In this document: positions 35,322 through 46,407 of the stretch, piece after piece | How positions within the stretch are numbered: the stretch's first letter is position 1 | Layout of the letters: every line of letters starts with the position of its first letter | From: Flaveria trinervia | Taxonomy: Eukaryota > Streptophyta > Magnoliopsida > Asterales > Asteraceae | NCBI GenBank assembly: GCA_025506515.1 | Contig: CM046452.1 | Coordinates: 44,180,444-44,244,443, forward strand | Length of the DNA: 64,000 bases | Reading direction: 5' to 3' | Position numbers and translations under genes: made by a program | The notes under the pieces: generated by a model | What the model was told of the DNA's origin: nothing | The model's input: only the letters and a program-made list of their open reading frames with translations | The model's database searches: none

Positions 35322-36027
35322 CTTTTTCTTAAAACTAATTCTTATTATTTCTTAAAACATGTGTGTCCTAAGTTGTCTAGTTCATCACTTTCATAAGCTC
35401 CTGTTTTCTTTGGATGAAAATATTTTTGAAGACTTTCCTTAGATTTATGAAAATTTTGATCCTTCGGAGGTTTGTTTTTAACTTCAGAAGAAAATCATGC
35501 CTTCAAAACAAATAAATGTCTAAGAAATTTTACATTCGGAAGAGATTTCTAATGTATCTTCCAAGCTTAAATGACTGTCTAAGACACTTATATGTTTTCA
35601 GGGACCTTCTTCTTCCGAAGAAAAATTAACTCTCTGAAGCTTTGTTCTTTTGTGCACAAAGCATTCAAGTCTTAATTTCTCTTCCGAAGCAAAATTTTCA
35701 AAACTCTCAGGAAATTCTTCCGAAGTCATTTTACCTTCGGAAGCTTTTTCATTAAAACTTCCGAATATAATTTGCCTTCGGAAGCTTTTTGACTTCCAAG
35801 AAAACTACTTTTTGAGCAAAAGTAAACTACTTTTTCAGAGGTGGGACTGACATCCGGATTTCAAAGTTTATCCTCTTTCCTTAAACTTTATCTGAAATCC
35901 TTTTCACATAAAAACCCAACGGTTTCCCCCTCTTTCTATCATCTGCTTCTTCCTCCAAACCTAAAACCCCAAATTTCTCTCTGAAATTTCTTTCTTCTTT
36001 CTTTCTTCATCCTTAAGCGACCTCACA
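35322..36027 (+). repeat. Element C post-pol region with CTTCCGAAG palindrome array
   Basis: About ten copies of CTTCCGAAG, CTTCGGAAG or close variants between 35460 and 35790, also the repeat word of the C LTRs. Then GGTGGGACTGACATCCGG (35840), possibly a decayed form of the box in A and B, a weak TATA-like CATAAAAACC (35907), and a C/T-rich leader to the ATG at 36028. Confidence 0.75.
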
Positions 36028-39000
36028 ATGGCCAACCCCACTCACAGAAATGACCCAAACTTTACCATGCAGATCCACAGGCAACGCAACCATGTTGCTC
36101 TGTTAAGCTCCGAGAAAGATCCTCATTTCTCAGAGGTTTGTTGTTTCTTAGCTTTGTCCAACTATTTCACCTCCCTAACCATTGATCCTCCACTTTATGA
36201 GGATCATCTGCTTGAATTTTGGAAGACCTGCCAAGAGGTCATACTGGATGGGGAGAAGGCACTATCTGCCATAATGCAGGGGAGAACAGTCTTCATCACT
36301 CCGGCCATCATCAACATGCATCTTCAGCTGGATGATGAAAAAGGTGAGGTGTTCTTTCCCAAAGAAGCTATCAATCATTCTTTTGAGCAGATAGGGTATG
36401 TGGGAGATTACTCTGTTAAGACCTTCTCCCCTGCATTATGGCTTCTTAGGGGTAGAAACAGCCCTGGTCCCAAAAATGTTAGAGCTCATTGCTTAAGGTG
36501 ACAATCTAGCAGCACCAGCTAGTGTTGAACCCACACATGCTACTTCCCAACCACCTACACAGCCACAAATCACTATCACCTACAAAAGAAAATCCAAACA
36601 AACCCCTGCTCAGACTATTTAGTCTGTGGAGGCCCCCATACACTTACCAATATAGGAGGAAGTAGAAACTAGAGCTCCCACTTAACCTGAGGAGCAGACC
36701 ACTCCCATCTCTTCAAGGATCAGTGTTGAGGTTCCTCATGCTCAGCCTGATGAGCTCAGAAGCCAAACTGCCTTAAGCCATCACTCTGAGTCTCACACTC
36801 AAGTGATCAACCTTCAGGGGATAGTTACCAACCCCAACCTTTAGATCTTAACCAACCAATCCCCCACCTTGATTTCTATACTAATGAAGATCTAGGTTTT
36901 AGTGAGTACCATGATTCTCTCTTCTTTTCTCCTACTCAAGAGAGATGAGTGCTTTTGAGGCTCCTACTTCTAGCCCCCATCAGTCATCTATTGCTAAGGT
37001 GGACACTTCTGAACCTGTTCAGGATGTCCATATGGAAGAGGCTCTCACTTTTGAAAGTGATTACATCATTAAGACCTCAACCATGGCAACTCAGCCCACT
37101 ATCATCTCAATTGAGACTGCCAGTGAGCAGAGGAAATCTAGCAGCCAAGAACTTGAAGCTGGTGGTGAGAGAGAGGACTTTGGTCCAATCATCTCATCCC
37201 CCAATGATTCTTCTGATGAAGATGATGGGAATTTAAGACTAAAGGTGCACAAACTATCTAAAACATGCACCTATTTAGTCTCCAAGGTTAGTCACCTTGA
37301 ATCTCAAGTGACTACCTTGCATAACAGGGTCAATGATCAGCAACTTGAGATTTCATATCTTAAGGAAAAACTAGCTGGGAGACCTTTAAGAAGAGCTCAT
37401 CCAGGAACACAAGAACCTATGGATGTGATTGACCTAACTCCTGGCTCACCTATGCAAGTGGGTGATGCTACCAAAAAGGGGGAGAAAGTCATTACAGCTA
37501 TAGAACCTGGGAGTTCTTTAGAGAGAATGGACACTAAGGACTCACCATCCTCACTTGAAATTGTGCATTCTCAGCAACCTCCTCAAATTCACATTGATGT
37601 GGACTACACAGACTCTTTCATACAGAGTTTGTTTGATGATGGGATACCAAGGGCTATGTCATCTCCACCATCTTCCAATCACATCATTGGGTGGAGGTAT
37701 GACTGCAACAAGAAAGCCCTAATCATCATAAGAGTTCAAGGGAAGCAAGAGATTTTCAACTTTCAGACCTTGAACTTCTATGAAGGTCTGGATTTAGTCA
37801 ACATACCACTTGTCAATCCAAGCCAATCAAGACAAGCTAACAAGTTGGCACAAAGAATCCAAGATAGGATCACCGGAGAGTTCAACCTAAGAAGAAGACT
37901 ATGGCAATCAGGCATTGTCATCGGTCAACTGGATGTTGAGGCAGACCCTAAGATTAGCTTCATAAGGGAATCCTTGACTGAAGGCCCAGCAACAGAACCT
38001 GAGAGCCCAATCTTATCACCAACAACTGCTGCAGAGATCAATGCCCTTTTTGAGACACCTGCTGGTAAAGGTGCTTCTCAACCTCTCTCTGGCCAGAGCT
38101 CAAAAGCTACATCAAGCAATGAAGGCCAAAGCTCTCTCCACCCCAAGTCACAAAGGTCTGTGAGTGACAAAGGGAAAAGAAAGATGACATCTGAGGAGAT
38201 TGAGGAGAAGAAGAGAGAGAGGAAAAGGAAGCTGAGGGGAGAAGGTTCCTTTTCTGGTTCTACAAGACTCATGGAGACTGCAATCAGGGCTGCCCCTAGA
38301 CCAGATACTCAGAATGATGACTTAAGGGCAGTCAGGATAAACTATCTGCAGACAAGTAACTATGACATAGATAGTGTCATCTCTCTCCCCTTGGAGGAGT
38401 TAAATGAACTGGTTGACCTGGAAAGGTCAAGGGAGAAGAAGGAGGCAGAAGATGCAGAGCTTCTAGTACAAATCAAAGAAGAAAGAAGAAAGAAAAGATT
38501 TTACAAGCATGTGCCTACCCTCTCCCCAGTTCAAGAAAGTCCTGCACAAGAGGATGTGGTTCAACAAGAACCTCAAGTAGATAAAGAAGAAGAAAGGATC
38601 AAGATGATCAACTACCTGAGTGCCACAAGCCTCTACCATGCAGAAGCACTTCATCTCCTGTCTTATGACTATGTTGAGTTTGAGTATCTCAAATAACTTG
38701 AACTTGAGATAGTCAAAGAAAGAAAGACAACTAAAGGAAAGCTAAGGGAAGAAGTTGCTAAGTCAAGAGCCATCATCCACAAAAGCATGAAGAAATCTGC
38801 TGACAGGCAGAGGATGATGAGCTTCTTGAAGTTGTATGGATTATCCGAAAGGAGACTTGGCCCCATGTCTCTATCCACTATGGATGAGCATATCAGGGTG
38901 ATCAAGCAAAAGATCAAGAGTGGAGAGCTGGTTGACTTACATTCCCCTCCAAGTCAAGCCCCATCTAAAGTGGAGGTTAAGGTTGAACAACTAGAGACAT

Positions 39001-39540
39001 CACAACCTGGACCTCCTGCTGAATCTTAGCAAGCTTCATCTTCTGATCCATAACAGGGTCAGACTCACTCTCAATCTAAACTTGTGAGAGTTGAAGACCC
39101 AACTGAGAAAGACAATGAAGATCAATCAGGTACTGCAGGCCAGTCTTCTTAGTTAAAAGTTGTAAAGAGAAAGAAAATGATGGCTTCTAAACCAAAGCCA
39201 AAGAAGAAGAAGAAGACTACATCCTTTTCTAAACCTTAGGATGAGTCAAAACATCCTGAGAATGTGCAGCCAGGGATGCTCCATCATCTCCTATTCAAAT
39301 AGCTCCTCTTGCATCAAAAAGACCCATCCTGTCCTGGACATACACTACAAATCCAAAAAGGTGGCATGTCATCAGAGATCATGGCATTGAAAATGTCTAC
39401 ACTTGGCAAGACATATGTCAGTTGCCTCTGCATGATCTCTTTGATATGAGAAGATATTTTGACAGTCTGAAGGATCCTGATCATCTCATGAAGAAAGAGT
39501 TGGTTATCATCCTGATGAGGACTGTTGATATCTAAAGTAT
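36028..39540 (+). pseudogene. Extra gene of element C
   Basis: N-terminal frame 36028-36501 (M-A-N-P-T-H) with L-A-L-S-N-Y, L-L-E-F-W-K near residue 68, then F-P-K-E-A-I and I-G-Y-V-G-D-Y. The region expected to hold Y-P-R-F-L-Q-M is missing: the frame passes from A-L-W-L-L-R straight into a Pro/Thr-rich linker with stops (36502-36944). The long frame 36945-38696 (583 codons) holds a coiled coil (37240-37370), the C-terminal I-G-W-R-Y-D-C-N block (W at 37692), a Lys/Arg-rich helix (38170-38240) and a Glu-rich helix. Further charged frames reach 39540. The function is unknown. Confidence 0.8.
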
Positions 39541-39563
39541 TCAAAAGTTTTGGTACCATCAGC

Positions 39564-39575
39564 CTAGGGGGAGTT
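39564..39575 (+). promoter_or_regulatory. Element C polypurine tract
   Basis: CTAGGGGGAGTT directly before the 3' LTR start. Confidence 0.85.
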
Positions 39576-40341
39576 TGTAGAGAATATGCATAGAGGCTGA
39601 AGCAACCAAATACTTCCTGCATGCATGCTGCATAAGTACTGAAGAAGAATGCTTCGGAAGTTTCACACATGCAATAAGAATATTCTAAGTGTGAAATCTT
39701 CCGAAGCCAAGACCAATATCTTCTAAAGCCAAAGATGAAGTCTTCCGAAGCTTCAAAGACAAAGTCTTCCGAAGACTCTAGTAACATGCTTTATCTGATG
39801 TACTATTCCATAAAGCTGGACACCTTTCCGTTGTATCTCTGTAAAGTCACCAACTTACATGAGTTGGTGAAAAGGTCCATGCTTTTGGTAACTTTACATT
39901 GAGGTCTTGAGTCTATAAACTTTCTACTTCATGTACTTTATCCTTTTTGTAATAGATAAGGATGTGAGCTATGGCATGTCATAGTCATAAAGTCAAAAAG
40001 GCAATCTGCCATTTTGACTCTACAATTGATTTTGTTTTTAGTCTAGTCAATTGTATCCAGCTGGATTTCATAGTATGGCCGGTTGTAGGATGTAGTATAA
40101 GTATCTCATGTTCTTGTAACTTTATGGATATGCTTTATAACACTTGTAATAGAACATAGAGAAAGCAATATATTGCATTCTTGAAAACCATATACTTGTG
40201 TTCTATCTCTTACATTACTTGTGTTCTTAGTGTCTTTATTGTGGTTAATCTAGTTCATTATTTGTTTAAGTTTAAGTTAATCTCTTCATTGCGTTGTTGT
40301 GTTGTTGTGTTGTAAGTGAACCCCCCTTCACCGATCCTATA
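39576..40341 (+). repeat. Element C 3' LTR (766 bases)
   Basis: Starts TGTAGAGAATATG. Its last bases read CCTATA where the 5' copy has CCTGCA. Followed by the GAAGT duplication. Confidence 0.93.
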
Positions 40342-42030
40342 GAAGTGGTCAGATGCTCAACTTGTGCTTTTAACTGTAATTTTCAAAAACAATTTTATCT
40401 AAATCCTTTTGTAAAGAGTTCATTTTTATTTGATATAATTTATGTTCTCTTACATGAGATTCATTCAAAATCATTGTTTCTTTAACTTTATCAGCCAATT
40501 GTTGAGCATGGACTCTATATCTCTATACTTCCTCGAGACATATTGATAAACATAACCTGTCTCTTACCTCACTTGCCATGGTGGAAATTTGTTTTCCATG
40601 TGAGCCATTAGAGCTTGATTTTCTTCCAAGACTTCCTTCTCATACATACTCCAGTCACAAGTTCCATCTTGAAGAATGATCAGCCCAGATTCTTTTGAGT
40701 TGCTTGTTCCTTCTGATGTATTAGTGGCTAGTGGGGATGAGTTGGTAAGTTGTGGCTGGCTGAATGATCTTTGAGATGATGAAGGTTGTTTAGACTGATG
40801 TTGCTGATGTTGTGTGAGTCAGAATTTTGTTGATTTCATTCTCTAGAGAAGTGTCCATTTAGATTGCACTTGAAGCATCTTACCTTTGACTTATCAATAT
40901 CAATTCGTGTTGATTTACTTGCAGTAGCCAAATTCTTGTTTCTTCTTAAAAATTGTTTGGCCCTATAAGCAATCATTTCCATTTGCTATTGTAGATCCAT
41001 CTCATCCACTACATCCAGAGGTAGTTCTTCCAAGTACTGTTGGCACATGTTGGCAGAGGTTAATGAGCTTCCTAGGTAAGCTTGAGCTGAAAGCTGCAAA
41101 AGCTGCTTTTTGTTCTTCAGAGTCTAGAATAACAGTGATAGACTTTGATTGATTGTTGATTGAGGGCTTTTCTGATGATGTATCTCTTGTTCATCATTTC
41201 TTTCTTTCTCTTTTCTTGACTTACTTTGAGCAGATTTGTTAGGAGGTTTTGAAGCATAAAAACTTACTTCCTCTTCATCTTCACTCAAGGTACAAGAGTT
41301 ATCACCATCATTGTTAGAGATAAATGCACTTCTTGTTTCTTTAAAGTGATATGTGATACATGAGTTCTCAAACTCTTGTTTCTTTATTTCTCATCCATTT
41401 CAAGGGCCTCAACTTTAACCACTAGAGTATCTAGTCCAACTGCTTTGAGATCTATGGTGTTCTTGAACATGGATACAGTTTGCTTCCAACTTTCTGGTAA
41501 AGTATGAAGCATTTTCTTGTTCAATTCCTCATTTGTTTATTTCAACTCCAAAATGTTCATTTATGTAACAAGTTGCATGAACCTGTGGAGTTGTTGAGGA
41601 ATTGATTCACCCTCAATATGATGAAATGTTTCATATTGTGAATGAAGGGTGTCCTTCCTAATGCTTCGGATTTCATCACTCCCTTCACAGAGTGTATGAA
41701 GAATCTTCCACAAGGAATTTGTTGTTTTGTAATTTTCACACCTGATAATATTTCCTCTGGTAAAGCCATACTAAGCAAGCTGTATGCTTTAATATCAACT
41801 TTAACCTTCTTAATATCATCAGGTGACAGATCTTTCGTACTTATGGGTTGATTATTATCATTATAATCCGGCCCAAGGGTGGGTGGAATATAAGGAACTT
41901 CTGTTATTGAAACCCATAAGTCAGAATCTGTAAAATTTACATGATTCCTGAACTTTATTTTCCAGGATTTAAAATCTGCTTTAGTTTCTAACTTTGGAGG
42001 TTGGTAAGATGATCCACCAAAGTTGCTCAT
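40342..42030 (-). pseudogene. Element D gag, N-terminal and middle parts
   Basis: It starts at the ATG at 42030 (M-S-N-F-G-G-S-S-Y), with F-K-S-W-K-I-K-F and L-P-E-E-I typical of plant copia gag. The frame breaks at 41700-41557. A zinc-knuckle relic at about 40880-40840 reads C-F-K-C-N-L-N-G-H-F-S-R-E followed by TGA in place of the last cysteine. Element C interrupts the gene at 40346. Confidence 0.82.
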
Positions 42031-42310
42031 GATTAGTTAAGATCTAGTACTTTAACTAATGAATTTGTTCAAAAGATATGAACAAGTTATTGATGATGAT
42101 CAATAACTAAGATCTGCTATTCAATTGATTTGAATATAGATCCAATTTAATCGAACAGTGTACTGCTAAACGACAAATCAAATATCACACAAACTCTTTG
42201 CTCAAAAACAATAGATCTACTCAGTAAAAACTGACAAATCTAAAGAATTCTGAAAACAATTAAACACAACTAACACTGATAAATCAATCGATCTAGATCA
42301 ATGAGCACTT

Positions 42311-42323
42311 GGCTCTGATACCA
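42311..42323 (-). promoter_or_regulatory. Element D primer binding site (tRNA-iMet)
   Basis: Minus strand TGGTATCAGAGCC, two bases after the LTR end; about 280 bases of leader follow before gag. Confidence 0.92.
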
Positions 42324-42325
42324 CC

Positions 42326-43214
42326 TGTGAATCCAAGGACCGCAATCAGGAATTATCAGTGTTGATTGAAGTCAAGTCAATGTTTGCGGAATCAACGTTA
42401 ACTTGGTTTAATTGTTTGTATTAAATTTCAATATCAATAATGATTAAAGAATGAAAAGAACACAATGAATGAAACACAATTAATGAACAGACAAATATTC
42501 AATTCAAACATATTTCATTAAAAACATGTTAATGATTACACGAATGAACAAATGATATTGATTTTAGTGTTTGATGATGTGATGGATGCTAGGGTTTTGG
42601 TTTATGTGATTTGATGTGATGTTTGGTTGTGATGTTATTGCTTTGATGATTGTCGTCTCTGCCGTCTCAGTCGTACTTGATTCGAAACCTAGGATCCATA
42701 TTTATAGACAATGATGTTTCTGTTAAGAAAACACCAAATCTCTTGGGATTTGAATTTTTTCTGTTAAGGAATCATCGGATTTCTTAGGATTTGCATAACT
42801 TCCTTGTTGACTTGTAACACTTGTATTGTTTGAATACAAGTGTTTGGACTCCGCAGGAATAGTCTTTCGTAGTTGATTGTTCTTCCGTAGGAATCTTGTT
42901 CTTCCGAAGCAAACTTGTTCTTCAGATCTGGTTGTTCATCCGCTGAAGATCTTCAGATATAATTTACTTGTAAGAAACATATATACGAAAGAACAAAATG
43001 TTCATCCGTAGATGTTTCTTACATTTGCTCAATTTCAATAATTCACCAATTATAATGTTTTACCTGCAAACATACATAAATCAACACATATATATAGGTT
43101 AACCTATACATTTAATGCATACACAATAATGAATTACAAACATTCATTACAAATATTAATTCAAGTTCTAAGCCTATACAAAATGGACTAGATCTGTTGA
43201 TCCTAGACCTAACA
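42326..43214 (-). repeat. Element D 5' LTR (889 bases)
   Basis: Minus strand TGTTAGG...TTCACA. It has a TATAAATA site at 42706-42699 and, upstream of it, an array of CTTCCGTAGG, CTTCCGAAG, ATCTTCAGAT and TCATCCGTAGATG words (43015-42850). Confidence 0.9.
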
Positions 43215-45241
43215 AATTTACTAGGGTTTTCGTTTGTTTTTTTTCAACTTTTTGTATATTTAGTTTAAGTTTATTTTTAAATTATTTATAATATCATCTG
43301 GTTCATATAAACGGTCCGACCAGTGAATATTTACAGTAGCCGGTTCACTCACCGATCCGGTTTTAAAAACATTTGTTGATTTTATACTATTAGGTGGTGT
43401 TGTTTGATAAATATAAAACTAAAGTCACACTTTTTATCCGGATAAATATGAGTTTAAGTAAATTACACTTTTGGTAGTATATATTATGGTAAATTGGTAA
43501 TGTTAATGAGAAAACTAGAACGTTTTTGTTTTCTCTTTAAACGGTATATAATTTATTATTATTATTGTTTTATAACATCATAAAATTTTTTATCTTTAAT
43601 TTGAATATAATATGGTTATATTAAAATAAATAAACCTAACACACAATAAATTTTAAGTGCTACATATATTATTAACTTAATGCGTCATATAATACGATGT
43701 ACTACATATAGTACTAGTATCATCAAAAATACAAACGAAAAGAAAACCTAATAAAATTTTTATGGAACTAATAAACAACTTCTAAGTACTACTATACATA
43801 CATTTTCGGTTTTTGATGTTGATAAAAATGGTTCGTTACGATGGAAGAATTGTGTAAGGTTTTGTGTTGTTTGAGAGAAAAGTACACTATCGGAAGTTGC
43901 TGCAATATCACTTTAATTCAAAGTGAAGTGATGAATGGTTCATATTTTAATGGATTGGTTTTTTATTTTAAATTTATTTGTGATGACTAGGCACACAAGA
44001 AATTTTCCATTTTTCTCGCAAGGAATTGGGTATCAGCTAAATGCATATCACTAGCCACATATAATGTCTATGATGACATTGTTGGGCATGGTCATATATA
44101 TGAGATCTTAAATACAACATAAAACGTCCGATTTTTCCCTATGAAAATAACTTCTTAGGTTATTAATGGAATCATTTTTTGTAAATATCCAATTTCATAC
44201 CTATAATTTGATGCATCTCCTAGATTGGACTCGATGATTCATCGTCTATACTTGACTCAAATATGGTTTGGCCCATATGGCTTGATCTAGCCCACATTCT
44301 CTTTTAAGGAGGAACCATTCTATCCAGCCCACATCTTATTTTCAAGATTATTTTTTCTAGTATTAACCTTGCGACTCGGGACATAAAACTATATCAAGCT
44401 ATAACAATATCATACTAACTGTAATGGTTGTCAATACCAGGAAAACTCGTAATAAAAAGAAAATAAAAACAAAAAATATAAAGCCGAACGAAAAGTAGAC
44501 GTAAGAACATTGAACCACGCACGTGAAATGTAAAACATTAAAAAAAATAACTAAGTTGATCAAGGACTCATGCGTTATGTGGGCTGTCAAAGAAGAAAAA
44601 TAACTGTAAACTTCAAATCACACGCGCACGTTATAGTGTGTTAACTGGTAAAATTTAGACAGAACCGTAAAACGAAATATTTGTAAAAAATATTACTTTA
44701 ATTATTAACAATATTATTAATTTATTTTAAATTTCAAATAGATTTTTAATAAATTAAAAAATATATCTTTATTAATTTTATTTTTAAAGAAAGTAATATT
44801 TATAAAATAAAAAATATTCTAAAACATCAAAGTTTTTAAAAATACAAAATATTTTAAAATTGATGGTTTTTATAAAGTAAATTAAACCAAAATTAATAAA
44901 ATTGGGAGTTATAATATATAGATTTTAAAAAAATGACATTTTTTGAAAACAAATTGTCTTGAAACAAATTGTTTATTTTTATTTTTCTGGAAATAATAAA
45001 AAAAACTATTAAAAAGTTGATATTATTATTTTATTACTTATAGTCGCTACTCGTACCTAATTTCAATCATATTTTATCTTAATATATTATCTTAGAATAT
45101 TGTTTTATAATTAACATTTTTTAATTATATTAATCTTTTATTTAATCAACACATCACATGTAATATATGTAATATATGTGTTATTAAAACTAGTCATGTT
45201 ATATATGTATATACACAATGGGTGATCCCTAAAGTTCAACC
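43215..45241. other. AT-rich spacer, no gene seen
   Basis: Very AT-rich, with A/T-only blocks around 44690-45130. No coding frame with recognisable motifs on either strand. 43215-43219 (AATTT) should be the target duplication of element D. Confidence 0.6.
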
Positions 45242-45360
45242 TCAAAACCTTTCTAACAGGTTATCCGGAAGTTGTGGCTCAGATTTCGGCTCGCGAAAGG
45301 CTTGAACCAGTCCATAAGATTCAAGGGCAGCACCTGACAATCCGTGCAGGAATGGTAGAG
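45242..45360 (-). CDS. Candidate orphan terminal exon, unidentified
   Basis: A GC-richer island in the AT-rich spacer. On the minus strand, an ATTACAG acceptor at 45367-45361 opens a frame reading L-P-F-L-H-G-L-S-G-A-A-L, then L-V-Q-A-F-R-E-P-K and L-P-D-N-L-L-E-R-F and a TGA at 45244-45242. The composition is like a true protein and unlike its surroundings, but I recognise no family and find no upstream exon. It may be the last exon of a gene relic or a captured fragment. Confidence 0.35.
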
Positions 45361-46407
45361 CTGTAATTCCCAAGTGGTTATACCATTGTAATAGGTTTCT
45401 TTCACTAAAGGTGCGTGTTGTGACAATAAAGTTAGCGAAAATGGATTACGTGCACACCATATTGTCTTTATCTTCTGGTATACGTACTGCTACATTTATT
45501 ATTCTAAATAAAGAAGTTTCTAGTTTATACGACATTTAAAATATTACCAATATACTTATTTTTCTGCTTTGTATTTTTAGATACATTTTCACTACTGAAC
45601 AAGCATGATACACCTACACAACTCAAAACAAAAGCTTCTATCATTGTGCCCACCTCTTTACAATAATCTCTCTATTTAGGGTGGGGGCACTCACCACACC
45701 CATCATACTACACCACAAACTCAATTTGATAGCAGTGGTATTGCAACATAATGACACACTACACTCCCACACACAAAATGTTCATGTTGTCACAACGCGA
45801 GGATGCCGTGAAAATGAAAAATTCCGGCGTGAAGAGCGGCGGCGGTGGTGCCACTCAGCGCCTGGCCTCATCGGTCAGTGTTGGGCCCCTCCCATCTTTA
45901 CAGTTATAAACCTTTGATTGCACAACACTCTGTCTGTATATAAAGAAATATACACACGTACCAATAGTAGTAAATATAACACCAATTGCCGAAAGTTATT
46001 CTTTTTTCCTTTTTTACACTTCATATAAGGTAGAGTTACATAAGATATTACAACATTCAACTTTACATAAAGTCTTTAGGTAGGTCCTCTTAATTATTAT
46101 AAAATCATTCCTTCGAATGGTTGACCTAAATCACTTTTAACGCTTCAGAATCAATCAAGACCATCCATCTCAACGATAATTTAGTGATAATAGCGTTGAG
46201 ATGGATGGTTCAGATTGTTTACTAGAGTTGCTAAAGCTTTTAGGTTCTCATTCGATACTATTTCTACGATTATAAACTTCATATACAAAATACAGGATAG
46301 CAGGCACCTGCAAGTTACAAGAAACACATAAAACATAAGCTTTGCTTGCAGGTTGCAAAACCAGACCAAGGATAACCTGAGTTTTAAATGCAGCTGAGCT
46401 GGTCTAG
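45361..46407. other. Spacer downstream of the zinc-finger gene
   Basis: Holds a 43-codon plus-strand frame (45778-45909; M-F-M-L-S-Q-R, a K-S-G-G-G-G run, and a TCG/GTCAGT donor-like site) that could be a first exon, but nothing joins it. Also holds a 15-base perfect inverted repeat (46161-46175 with 46194-46208). The 3' UTR of the minus-strand gene should begin below 46408. Confidence 0.35.
46161..46208. repeat. Perfect 15-base inverted repeat, 18-base loop
   Basis: CCATCCATCTCAACG and CGTTGAGATGGATGG around an AT-rich loop. In RNA from the minus-strand gene it would lie about 200 bases past the stop codon, so it could be a 3' UTR hairpin; it could also be a small MITE remnant. Confidence 0.7.

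Larger units (their letters stand above)
28321..40341 (+). mobile_element. Element C: full-length Sirevirus-like Ty1/copia (12.0 kb)
   Basis: 5' LTR 28321-29111, primer site 29114-29125, gag, protease, integrase, RT, RNase H to 35321, non-coding 35322-36027, extra gene 36028-39540, polypurine tract 39564-39575, 3' LTR 39576-40341. Target duplication GAAGT at 28316-28320 and 40342-40346. Structurally complete, but frames are broken in gag, protease, integrase and RT, and the integrase lacks its second catalytic motif. Confidence 0.95.
19071..43214 (-). mobile_element. Element D: Sirevirus-like Ty1/copia on the minus strand, host of A and C
   Basis: Reading the minus strand: 5' LTR 43214-42326, tRNA-iMet primer site 42323-42311, gag 42030 to 40342 then (after element C) 28320-27801, protease, integrase, RT and RNase H 27800-24278, non-coding 24277-22787, extra gene 22786-19280, polypurine tract 19261-19250, and the first 179 bases of the 3' LTR 19249-19071. 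The rest of the 3' LTR should lie left of element A, beyond the window. Bases 43215-43219 (AATTT) should be one half of its target duplication. Confidence 0.9.

Noticed and set aside
36028..38696. Calling the extra gene an envelope gene
   Set aside because: No signal peptide, no membrane-spanning segment and no cleavage site seen; the charged, coiled-coil make-up argues for an internal protein.
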